Below, piece after piece: positions 44,554 to 53,993 of a DNA stretch of 64,000 nt. The translations under genes and the position numbers were made by a program. Position 1 is the first letter of the stretch. Each line of letters opens with the position of its first letter. This stretch comes from Persicaria tinctoria. Lineage: Eukaryota > Streptophyta > Magnoliopsida > Caryophyllales > Polygonaceae. The notes under the pieces were generated by a model. The model was given only the letters and a program-made list of their open reading frames with translations. It was not told the DNA's origin and did no database searches. The stretch spans positions 19,657,314 to 19,721,313 of the forward strand of contig JBANSL010000003.1 of assembly GCA_037127255.1 (NCBI GenBank), given 5' to 3'.

Positions 44554-45012
44554 TAGGGCTGTTACTTGAGCCGAGTAGCTCGAGCTCGGCTCGGGCTCTG
44601 CTCGAAAAAAGCTCGACTCGGGCTCGCTCGAATTAAATATGATCCAAGCTTGAGCTGAATTCTGAGCTCGAGCTCGGCTCGAGTAACTCGTATAGCTCAT
44701 TTTATGGGTGAAATTACAGTTCTCCCCTATGTTTTATTTAACCCAATGTAAATAAGTTTTATTTAAACCCTTGTAAATAGGGCGTATATCTTGTTTCGTA
44801 GGTGAAATTACAGTTCTGTCCCTAGGTTTTATTTAACCTCTTCTTCTAAAGAGTCTGTCAGCCTTTTTGCCTTTTGGACTCCATTCACTTTGAATCACAG
44901 ATCTACATTTTGTGAGTAGCTCGAGCTCGACTCGGCTCGGCTCGAGAAAATGAGGCTCGAGCCGAGCTTGAACACCCACTACTCGAGCTCGTTAGCTCGT
45001 ATATCAGCCCTA
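44554..45012. mobile_element. hAT-type MITE rich in AGCTCG
   Basis: Perfect 8-bp TIRs TAGGGCTG / CAGCCCTA and an 8-bp target duplication with one mismatch (GGCAGTAT 44546-44553, GGTAGTAT 45013-45020). Both subterminal parts are crowded with GAGCTCG and CGAGCC motifs in both orientations; the middle is unremarkable. 459 bp. It sits in the intron between the VHS-like and WNK-like exons. Confidence 0.9.
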
Positions 45013-45169
45013 GGTAGTATAGTACATCAAACATCAATTGATGAATTTGGTTGGAATAAGCTAGTTCAAATTATGTGCATAATGAATTGCTTTATAGAAA
45101 GAAATTATGCAAGATAACTGTTTAAATTAGTGATTGGATGGTTGATAGCCTCTTTTTTTGACTTTTTAG

Positions 45170-45340
45170 GATCGCTAAGGAAATTGTCAAGGCATTCGAT
45201 GAGGTTGATGGGATTGAGGTTGCTTGGAATCGGGTCAGAATTGACGATCAGAAGCTTGTGCTGTTGCCGGAAGATCTGGTAAGGTTGTATACGGAGGTCT
45301 CTTTGCTCAAATCATTGAACCATGAAAATGGAGTGAACAC
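45170..45340 (+). pseudogene. Captured WNK-type kinase N-lobe exon
   Basis: After a TTTTTAG acceptor the frame reads VKAFDEVDGIEVAWNRVRI, then PEDLVRLYTEVSLLKSLNHEN. Plant WNK (with-no-lysine) kinases have KAFDEVDGIEVAWNQV and a helix with EVHLLKSLKHEN at this place. Similarity fades after HEN. The Gly-rich loop exon before it and the rest of the kinase are absent. The phase does not fit a splice from the VHS-like exon, so no working fusion is implied. Confidence 0.8.
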
Positions 45341-45792
45341 ATTTTGCACACATTTGTTTTTTCAGATTCAGGGTGAGAATAGTTACATTGAAACGGGAAA
45401 TGGAAACATTATGGTCACAGAGAAACATCAATTCCAATTAAATAGTCGCCATAGTTTCATTTCAATTCATTGAAGCCCTGATCATGTATATTTAGATTTG
45501 TTCGGTTGACTACAACTACAGCAAGATGAGAAGTGATTCCAGAATGGAACCGGTAAACTCATTGCTTGACAAATCTCTGCAAAAATATGTATTGGAACTA
45601 TAAAATAGTTTTTGTGTTCAAAAAACCTATGAAATTGTTCAGATGAATGTTATAAAGAAAAATGATACATACTCTACTCAAAGAAGAATAAAATGGGCAG
45701 ATAGTGTGACTCATAAGAAGAAGAGCAAAACTTTGAGATATATAAGATTACTCAAAGAAGAATATATAAGATTAACTAGCTAGTATACTCAC

Positions 45793-45861
45793 AGTCGTAC
45801 AAGAGGCAACTGACCAAGACTAACAGGCAAAGAGCCTTTAAGAGAATTCAAACTCAAGTTC
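45793..45861 (-). pseudogene. Captured single LRR exon (receptor-kinase type)
   Basis: A 69-bp minus-strand exon with acceptor AAAACAG and donor GTGAGT encodes NLSLNSLKGSLPVSLGQLPL, one leucine-rich repeat. One-repeat exons of about 72 bp with fixed phase are characteristic of plant LRR receptor kinase genes. Confidence 0.6.
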
Positions 45862-46528
45862 CTGTTTTAAAAATAATACTGTACAATGAGTATTATTTAC
45901 AGAATGAATAGTCAAAATCATACAGACAACCTTCCTAAAGGAAAAAACAAACATACCCCAATCATAAGTTTTTAAATACAATTAATAAGTTGCTTAAGTA
46001 ACTTGGATGCTATAACCCATTAACCCTTAATTCATGTGTGCATGAACTAAATTGTGCAAGCACATTTCACATTTAAATTAATTCAGATGTTGATTCATGA
46101 ATGAGGAACAACCACCAGGGGAATTTAGGAATTATACATGAATGTGGAGTATAGTTCAAATAGCATGACTTTTCCATTACAATCATACTTATTATCGCTA
46201 GCTTCTATCTGTCTCTATATGCTCTGATGTGCAATTTTAGGATGAGGAGGTCTCAAGTGGTAATTTAATCATTATATTAAATCATTGGATTATTTACTTC
46301 ATGAAGTCATTATCTCTTCTATAAACTTCAGCTCTCAAGAAACTTCTGAGATTTTTTAGTAGGATTTACCCCGTCCTTTATCCTGGTTTTCCAAGTGTGC
46401 TCTCTTATACCATATTGCACAATTGATATCTAAAAGTGCACTAATATGTCTTATTTTTGCACTTAATATATTTCAAATTGCACAATTAGTATCTAAAATC
46501 GCATTAATATACGCGATGTGTTATTAAA

Positions 46529-46599
46529 AGCCTATTAGCTCAAAATGGTAGAGCAATGTGCCCACGCACAAAGATGCGGGTTCAAATCCTGCATAGACT
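46529..46599 (+). other. tRNA-like sequence (pseudogene)
   Basis: Has an A-box-like TAGCTCAAAATGG with D-stem GCTC/GAGC, a B-box GGTTCAAATCC with T-stem GCGGG/CCTGC, and an acceptor stem AGCCTAT/ATAGACT pairing at six of seven positions. The anticodon arm is abnormal, so it is not a standard tRNA. A tRNA pseudogene or the head of a SINE is likely. Confidence 0.5.
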
Positions 46600-46959
46600 A
46601 TCTATGTTTATCTCTTACTATGTTTCTCTTCATTAATAAAGTGCAAAAATAAAATTGTAATGTGCAAATATAAGATCATAAAGTGCATAAATAACCTTAT
46701 AAATTGCAAAAATAATAATACATAGTGCATAATTAATATTAATAGATGTGCAAAAATAATAATAGTTGTGGAGCTGTCAAGGAGGGATTTTATGCTGAAT
46801 TTTCCACTTCAACGACATGATTTCAAGGGCTGGATTAGAGGAAGCTTTCATATAATTTACCATTTTTTAGCCTATTGCATTGCAAGGTGCGAAATCATAG
46901 GTGCTTTCGAGAACCTGTGGTCCGTCCTTGGAACCTAGATAGAGCAAAATTCCTATCTA

Positions 46960-47420
46960 ATATAATGTGCAATTTTAGTTTGATAAAGTGCATAAATAAG
47001 GTGATAACGTGCAAGAATAAAATGATGAAGTGGATGAATAATAATATGAAGTGCATTGATAAGATTATGAAGTGCACAATTAAGATTATAAAATGCATAA
47101 ATAAGATGATAAAGTGCAAGAATAAGATGATGAAGTGTATGAATAATAATATGAAGTGCATGAATAAGAGTATGAAGTGCATAATTAAGATTATAATGTG
47201 CATAAATAAAATGATAAAATGCATGAATAATGCGCAAATAATGCTATAAAGTGCACATTTAATAGTTTAAAGTGCACAATTAATATTGTAAAAGTGGAAG
47301 AATAATATTATAAAGTGCATAACTAATATCAATAAGTGTTTACTTCTACTTTTGATCAAATATAAAGTGAATAAATAAGATTATAAAATGTATAAATAAA
47401 ACTATAAATTGCATAAATAA
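46960..47420. repeat. GTGCATAAATAA minisatellite
   Basis: Degenerate repeats of about 21 bp built on AAGTGCATAAATAAGATTATA. They create open frames on both strands with repetitive peptides that are not real proteins. An inverted remnant occurs near 51690-51770. Confidence 0.88.
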
Positions 47421-47439
47421 CACTCCGAATTGCATGAAT

Positions 47440-47519
47440 AGATCTAGGTGGAGTCGAACCACCAACCTCCTGAACAACAATTTGTCCATACGCTCTTTCC
47501 AATTTGAGCTTATAGATCT
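47440..47519 (-). other. tRNA-like sequence on the minus strand (pseudogene)
   Basis: Minus-strand ends AGATCTA and TAGATCT pair perfectly as a 7-bp acceptor stem. The D-arm is GCTC/GAGC and the T-arm GGTGG-TTCGACT-CCACC. An anticodon arm TGGAC/GTTCA has an 8-nt loop, one too many. The cloverleaf is recognisable but irregular. It lies inverted relative to the tRNA-like at 46529 with the minisatellite between them. Confidence 0.5.
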
Positions 47520-47591
47520 TAGTGCTAGGATATGATTATAAAGTGCAAAAATAAGGATATAAAGTGCACAAACAATATTGTAAAGTGCATA

Positions 47592-50364
47592 ACTATGGCA
47601 ATTGACAAAACGCCTGGACCAGACGGTTTTCCTCCTGAATTCTTCACCAAGTACTGGCACATAGTAGGGCAATCTGTTTGTAAAACCGTTAAAGCTTTCT
47701 TCCATTCTGGGACTCTACTTTCGGAGATTAACCAAACTTTTATAGCCCTCATACCCAAAATAGACAATCCTTCTAATATAAACCACTATAGGCCTATCAG
47801 CCTATGCAACACCATTTTTAAAATTATTTCTAAACTCATAGCTAATAGGATGAAGAATATCATTCCTAGACTTATCAATCCCTTTCAAGATGCCTTTGTA
47901 GAGGGACGATCCATTCAAGATAATACACTAATTGCACATGAAATTTTTCACAACTTTCATAAACGAAAAGGACCAAAAGGCTGGATGGCTCTAAAATTAG
48001 ACATGGAAAAGGCTTATGACAAGATTAACTGGGACTACATTAAAGCCACGCTCACTAAATTTGGTTTTGACTCTTGATGGATTAGATGGGTCATGAGCTG
48101 CCTAACCACCACTACCTTCTCTGTTCTTGTCAACAACCGTCCGGGTGCACAATTTAAACCAGAGAGAGGTATTAGACAAGGGGATCCTTTAGCGCCTTAT
48201 ATCTTTATTCTTGTCATGGAAAATTTAGCAGCTGAATTACAGCAGGAAGCAATGCTAGAAGATGCATTGGTTGGAGTTAGGATCACAAAAAACAGTACGC
48301 CTATTCCCTTTCTGACCTTTGCTGATGATACAATTATTTTTGCACCTGCCTCCTTCACAAGTATCCACACCATTCGTAATATGCTCAACAAATTCTCCAA
48401 TCTTTCTGGCCTAACGATAAATTACAACAAAAGCTCTCTCCAGGTCTCTGGAAACGTTAGTAACTCCCTAGCAAATTCTTTAGCGAATGAAATGCACATC
48501 CCTGTTTCTAGAGCTATGGAAAAATATCTGGGCATCCCTCTAATCCGTGGTAGAGTTAAAAATGAGATCTTTCAGGACGCAATCCAAAACCTCAAAAAGC
48601 AACTAGCCAAATGGAAAGCTTCGAGTTTAACCCAAGCTGGTCGGATTACTCTCATTACAGCAAATCTAAGCTCCAAAACTAATTACCTTATGCAGAATTT
48701 TTTGCTACCGAAGGGAGTGCTCCATCAGATTGATCAAATAAATAAAAATTTCTTTTGGAATAAACTGGAATCGGAACGCTACAATCCGTTGATTAGTTGG
48801 GAAAAAATCTGTAAGCCAAAAGACCAAGGAGGCTTGGGAATAAGATTAGCAGAAGAACTAAACATCAGTCTACAGATGAAACTATTATGGAAACTGTACA
48901 CTAATGCGGATAATATTTGGGTCAAACTCATTACAGAAAAATACCTCAAAAACCAAAACATAACTGAAACGACCCCAGCAAACCCATCTTGGCAATTTGG
49001 CAGACTACTTCATCTTCGGGAAAAATTCATGGAAGGGTTACACTGGATAGTTGGAAATGGAACAACCATAAACGTATGGAAAGATCCATGGGTCCTAAAC
49101 TGTAACCTCGAGAACTTCCGGCTCTCGCATAACCCGGATCTCAAAGTTCATCAACTCATCAACCAAAATAAAGAGTGGAATCTACAAACTCTTCAGAACC
49201 TCTTCCCGAACAATATTGTTGATAAAATCATACAAATAAAAATTCCCTCGTGGGAAGCCGAGGATAAGCTAATCTGGAAACTTAATGGGGATGGTCATTT
49301 CACAACCAAATCGGTTAAGCAATTAATCAACACACGCCAACAGAATGAAATACATGGAAATTGGATATGGAAATTCAACATCCCCCCTAGGATTAAGAAC
49401 CTAGTGTGGAAAATATCTCAAGATGGAATTGCCACAAAAGAAAGACTAAATCGCTTTTATAACAGAGTGCCCTCCCAATGCTGTCTTTGTAATGATCAAA
49501 ATGAGGACAGTGATCACCTGTTTCAGCACTGCTCCTACACCAAAAGAATCATAGCGGCTTATGAACAAAAAATCGGGAAGTCTTTAAATATATATGATAA
49601 CCGAATCTCTCATTTAAAGGATACTCTCCAGACTAAACCCTCAAATCAGAACTTTGAAGACCTTTGTTTTGTGTGGCAAACAATCTGGGAAAGTAGAAAT
49701 GATAAAATCTTCAGAAATAAAAAAACAGATTCTATCTCTCAAATGGTAACCAAAACTTATATGCAGGTAAGGGATTGGTTGGCTGCCAATCCAGCTAAAG
49801 GCACAAAACAGGAGAGAAAGAGGGTGTGGATTAAATGGAAAAAACCACCTAGGGCCACCTACAAAATTAATGTAGATGGCTCAACTGCGCCTACTGGTTT
49901 CTGTCAGGTAGGTGGGATTCTCAGGGATTGTGATGGAAACATCAAGGATACTTTTCAGCAGCAGGTGGGTAGCGGCTCCGCTATCCAAACCGAAGCAGCT
50001 GCATTTTGTGCAGGAACAAAGATGGCACTGCAAAAAGGCTTACGTAGAGTTATAATCGAAGGCTACTGCTTGGAAGTAATCAAAGCAATCAATGGTACTC
50101 AGAGACCGAGATGGGAGATCTACTGGCAAATCGAGCTACTACAGAAGATGATAAAGGAATTTGAATGGATAGAGTTTAAACATTGTTTTCGTGGATCCAA
50201 TGGAGCAGCAGACTTCATAGCTAGATCTAGATACACTTGTAATATGGATACTCTCCCTTTGAATAGGGAATTCTGTAACATCATCCGAAAGGATGATCAG
50301 GGTTGTGTTCTGTCTTAAGGACCGCCCCCTTTTCGCCTAATTAAAAAAAATAAAAAAAATAAAA
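47592..50364 (+). pseudogene. 5'-truncated LINE (same family as 53.7 kb)
   Basis: Inserted with an 18-bp duplication AATATTGTAAAGTGCATA (47574-47591 and 50365-50382). It starts within RT (DKTPGPDGFPPEFF). Apart from TGA at 48075-48077 (CGA in the sister copy), it is open to 50318: SLCNTIFKIISKL, KLDMEKAYDKINWDY, GIRQGDPLAPYIF, FADDTIIFA, zf-RVT WIWKFNIPPRIKNLVW and RNase H INVDGSTAPTGFCQVGG. The tail after the stop is GGACCGCCCCCTTTTCGCC plus an A-rich run, as in the sister copy. Confidence 0.95.
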
Positions 50365-50382
50365 AATATTGTAAAGTGCATA

Positions 50383-50812
50383 TATAATATTAATATATGC
50401 ATTATTTTGGTTGGTCAGTTGAGAAATTTTGGTTGGTCAGTTGAGAAATTACAGACTGTATTCATTCAGCTGATAGAATTCAATGGAGCAATTTTGGTTG
50501 GTCAGGCAACTAGCTCCCCTAATCACATCATATCCAGATTCCACACTTCCTGTTTGAACCAACAACTAATTATAATTTCAGATGCAGTGAAGACGTGTGT
50601 TACTAGCTACACCATCTGATTTCAAGTGCCAGTCTCAGTGAAATTTACACATGTCAGTGAGGAGTTTAGCGTGTCTTCCTTTTGATCTTCTTAGCTCATT
50701 AAGACTATCATCTGAGACGAGATTAGATTAGTTGGTAGAAAGAAAATAAAATTAGATTAATGTAATAATGATTATTGGTAAATAAGGATATGACTGAGAT
50801 TGGAGCCTTTAC
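50383..50812. other. Intron-like DNA inside the large TIR element
   Basis: No gene seen. TTTTGGTTGGTCAG occurs three times within about 90 bp (50404-50505). Confidence 0.4.
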
Positions 50813-50909
50813 CTAAGGATTTCACTTGAGTGTTGATGTTCATACCAACAACCATGATGTTGTCCCCTGAAGTAAACACTATATCTGTTGCTCCCGGATC
50901 CCCATAAAT
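50813..50909 (-). pseudogene. Captured nucleoside hydrolase (URH-like) exon
   Basis: A 97-bp minus-strand exon between acceptor CTTGCAG and donor GTAAAG encodes IYGDPGATDIVFTSGDNIMV, then VGMNINTQV. Plant uridine/inosine nucleoside hydrolases read (I/V)YGDPEAADIVFTSGA.I.AVGIN.T.QV here. Only this exon is clear. Confidence 0.78.
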
Positions 50910-53107
50910 CTGCAAGTTAAACGAAACAAACTTGAATAGAACAATGATGAACAATGGGATACTTCAAGATATTGATTGACTAATTTGGGTTAGTTGAATA
51001 AGAACCACATATTCCACAAATAGCACCAAGAGAATGGGGATCCCTACACCTGTGATAATATAAATCCAAACTGGAAACCTTACCTACAAAAATCAAGCAA
51101 AACCATTGACAATGCATACACGAACAAGGCGCACTCAGCCATTTGCGGTGCCAAGCCACTTCAAGTTGCTTGTTAATGAAAATGGCATGCCATGTACCAT
51201 GGTTATCAAAGCCAACCAAGTCGCTCGCTGCTGCCAAAACCAGGAATTCAGGATACTTTTTTTTGAAGCGAGGAATTCAGGATACTTATTTCTTCTATTC
51301 ATGTACTATTAAACCTTGAGTATGCACCTTGTCTATCAAATGCTGCACGTAAACTACTTGTGGAAAAATAGCTTGTGGAAAATACATCACAAGCATAGCA
51401 CACAACACAATGATCTGCACACTGCACATGCACAAGATGATTAAGAAGAAGTTTCCCTAATCCTCAAGTGCCTGAGCCTCAAGTGCCAACAACCAACACT
51501 GAAATAAGAAGTCAGTAGGCTTGATTGCCCTGAGAATTAACCAGAAAGTAACATGTATCAAAGTAAGGAATAAACATATAAAAAAACCTAGAAAAAGGGC
51601 CTTATGAAACCTAACTTCCTTCTGTAACCAGCAAACCTTTCACCCTTTCATCCCATTGTAGATCGCTTGGATTTTGAGTGAATTAAGTTATTTATGCACA
51701 TTATAGTTTTATGCATGCATTTCATAATCTTATTTTTGCAAATTATAATAATAATCATGCACCTTACAATTCCAGTAACTGAATCACCAGATAGACCAAC
51801 TTAATCCTATGTAGAAGCTGAATATGCCTTATTCGCTCCTAAGACCAAGTGACCAGACTCACAAACAAAAAGCATTAAGTGGTTAATACCTGCTAAGACC
51901 AAACTGGCCACTCCTGTCACAGGCTGAATATGCCTTATTCGCTCCTAAGACCAAACTAGCCACTTCAATTAGATAAAGGGATGGAAATGGAAGGGCAAGG
52001 GAGATGAAAAGATCAGAAGCCAACTAGTAGATGTATGCACACTAATCTCAAACATGAGCAAATTAAAAAGGGTAGCAACTAGTAGACATACTTTCCTGGA
52101 TTGCTAAGCAAAATGAACCAGCAGTTCCTCCTTTATATGATGATTGTGTCTTGAAACAACTTTTACAGGCATATCACATGCATGCTAGTCAGAGCTAACC
52201 AGTCATTCAATCACATGCTGAATATGTATTCACACACTTTACGGTATGATTTTTGCAGAAGGAGCAATAATTTCAAAAAAAAAAAGGAAAATCTTACAGT
52301 TGACAAGCCAAGAGATTGATGTTAATCTCTGCAGACTTCCTAAAGATATGCCTCTCAGGTGCACAGTTGGCTGATTTTTTTTTTCTGAATCAAGATATCA
52401 TAAATTCATATACCTTTCCATACAAAATGGAAGAAACTTGATATATTCACTACTCTTCAGTCTTCACAGATTTGTATCTATGTGAGTTTCAGCTTCCAAC
52501 AGGAGGATGCGAACAAGAGTCGACCTTTCCAAGGAAAAAATAATGGGGATTATCCAATTTGCTGATATGCTTCTTAAACTATGGATATGTGTACGAATTA
52601 GGGGCAACTAAAACACCAAGAAAAACCCTAACACTCAATTTTGTACTAAATTGAGGCACTAAATTGTAATTGAGTCACTATAACTTATGAATTGGGGGGA
52701 ATTTTGATTAATTGAACACAATTTCAACCTTACCGAGTTGGATGAACGGCCATGGAAGAATTCATCGACTCAATTGAACCTCCAAGAAGGCCAAATCGAA
52801 GGCGAGAAGGAGGAAGAATCTCTTCAACGATGTTTTTCCGCCCTTCGGTTCTTTATCCGTTCTACTGTCCCAGCGTGCGGGAGAAGACATCCGGACGGGA
52901 GAGGGTGGAGCTGGAGTCCAGGTCGGCGACGCGGATGAGAAGACGACCTGGCAGAAGAGATCGAGCCTCGAAGTCTGAGAAGATGCGTGACAGGGGCCAT
53001 GGGAGAAAAGGAGGAGGAGGAAGGTGTTTTTTTTTTGCCGGTTCACTCCGATTCGTTCCTAATTTTTGGAAAAAAAAAACCGCGCGTGGCCCGTGTTTGA
53101 TTAATTT
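50910..53107. other. Remaining interior of the large TIR element
   Basis: A minus-strand stretch 51110-51237 (GFDNHGTWHAIFINKQLEVA) and a plus-strand ORF from ATG 52752 (MEEFIDSIEPPRRPNRRREG) look exon-like but I could not identify them. The block GCTGAATATGCCTTATTCGC occurs twice (51820 and 51925). The rest is AT-rich. Confidence 0.35.
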
Positions 53108-53161
53108 TCACTTTAAGCAAATTTTTCATTTTAAGCCCATTTTTCACTTTAACCTCACCCT

Positions 53162-53402
53162 ATTGTTTGTATTCATATAGCTCGTAACCCCTTTTACCCT
53201 CTCATATGACTTCTCTCTTGTTTGTTATATAGATACGTACCAATAAATTTTCAAGGCATTTACACACTAGAGTTACCTTTCAGGTAGGAAATTAAACATT
53301 TAATTAACAATATATGGTGCTATTTACAAGGACAGGTTGAGTATTAATTAAGATGGGTTATATGACCAAAATAAATAAATTAAGATGGGTTAGAATAAAT
53401 TA
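53162..53402. repeat. Paralogous copy of the NB-ARC gene 3' flank (left part)
   Basis: TTGTTTGTATTCATATAG, CTCGTAACCCC, TTTACCCTCT match 19045-19085 and 30311. GGTTGAGTATTAA and TTAGAATAAATTA match 30389-30400 and 38840. It continues after the Stowaway MITE as ATATTGAGATTTGTGAGAG (matching 19134). Confidence 0.7.
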
Positions 53403-53638
53403 CTACCTCTGTTGCAAAATATATATAAGGTCTTTTACTTTTTTAGGACGTTTTTTAATGAGCTAAAAACTTCATGAAATATTAAATTTTTATTAATTTT
53501 TTTTACATAGTATTATACATATTAACTTTATGTATAATACTATGTAAAAAAATTTAATATTCCGTATTTCATAGAGTTTTTAAATCATTAAAAAACGTGT
53601 CAAAAAGTAAAAGCCCTCATATTTTGCAACGGAGGTAG
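53403..53638. mobile_element. Stowaway-like MITE
   Basis: TIRs CTACCTCTGTTGCAAAATAT and inverse GAGGTAG end, TA at 53401-53402 and 53639-53640, 236 bp. The centre holds a second palindrome (TTACATAGTATTATACAT and its inverse). Confidence 0.92.
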
Positions 53639-53711
53639 TAGTATATATACATATTGAGATTTGTGAGAGAATCATTATTAGAGTAGTTTTGAATTTCAAA
53701 CAACACCTACC

Positions 53712-53993
53712 CTGCCTAACATCAACAACCTGATCAGTGATAATGACTATGAAGAGATGCTGAAAGCTCAAAGGAAAGGTAAAATGATTGATACTGGGGT
53801 GGAATCTGAAGGCTCCCAACTCTCTCTCAGATCTGATAATTCTGTCATAAGGAAAATGGGTGGTATTGTGATCAGATCCTCTGAGGAGGTTGACATGATT
53901 GCTGCCATGGAACAAAGCAAAAGGAAGGATGAAGATGACCAGACTGAAGCCTCTTCCCCGGCAAACAAGAAGCCAAAGAAGAAGAAGAACTAA
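53712..53993 (+). pseudogene. LINE ORF1 C-terminal fragment
   Basis: Open from the insertion boundary (LPNINNLISDNDYEEM; first ATG 53757) to TAA 53991-53993. It contains GGIVIRSSEEVDM and a Lys-rich end KKPKKKK. ORF1 of plant LINEs is a gag-like RNA-binding protein; its zinc knuckle and RRM part is missing here. The stop codon overlaps the ATG of ORF2 (TAATG). Confidence 0.7.

Larger units (their letters stand above)
43594..53161. mobile_element. Large TIR-bounded element carrying several host exons (Pack-type candidate)
   Basis: The left end reads ATAGGTAAAGGTTCAAATG, with GGGTCTTAAAGTGAAAAT after it. The right end at 53108-53161, inverted, reads AATAGGGTGAGGTTAAAGTG, with GGGCTTAAAATGAAAAAT. 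Between them lie exon fragments of at least four unrelated host genes on both strands, a hAT MITE, a LINE, GTGCATAA minisatellites and tRNA-like sequences. No transposase. The left flank is (TA)n shared with the neighbouring element and no target duplication is visible, so pairing of these two ends is a hypothesis. Confidence 0.5.

Noticed and set aside
45258..45473. 71-codon ORF read as a separate small gene
   Set aside because: It overlaps the WNK-like exon in frame and runs into intron sequence.
46529..46599. Functional tRNA gene
   Set aside because: The anticodon arm cannot form a standard 5-bp stem with 7-nt loop and one acceptor pair is mismatched.
46875..47249. Open frames on both strands coding repetitive Met/Lys/Asn or Met/His/Phe/Ile peptides
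   Set aside because: They are read-outs of the GTGCATAA minisatellite; no start context, no domain, mirrored on both strands.
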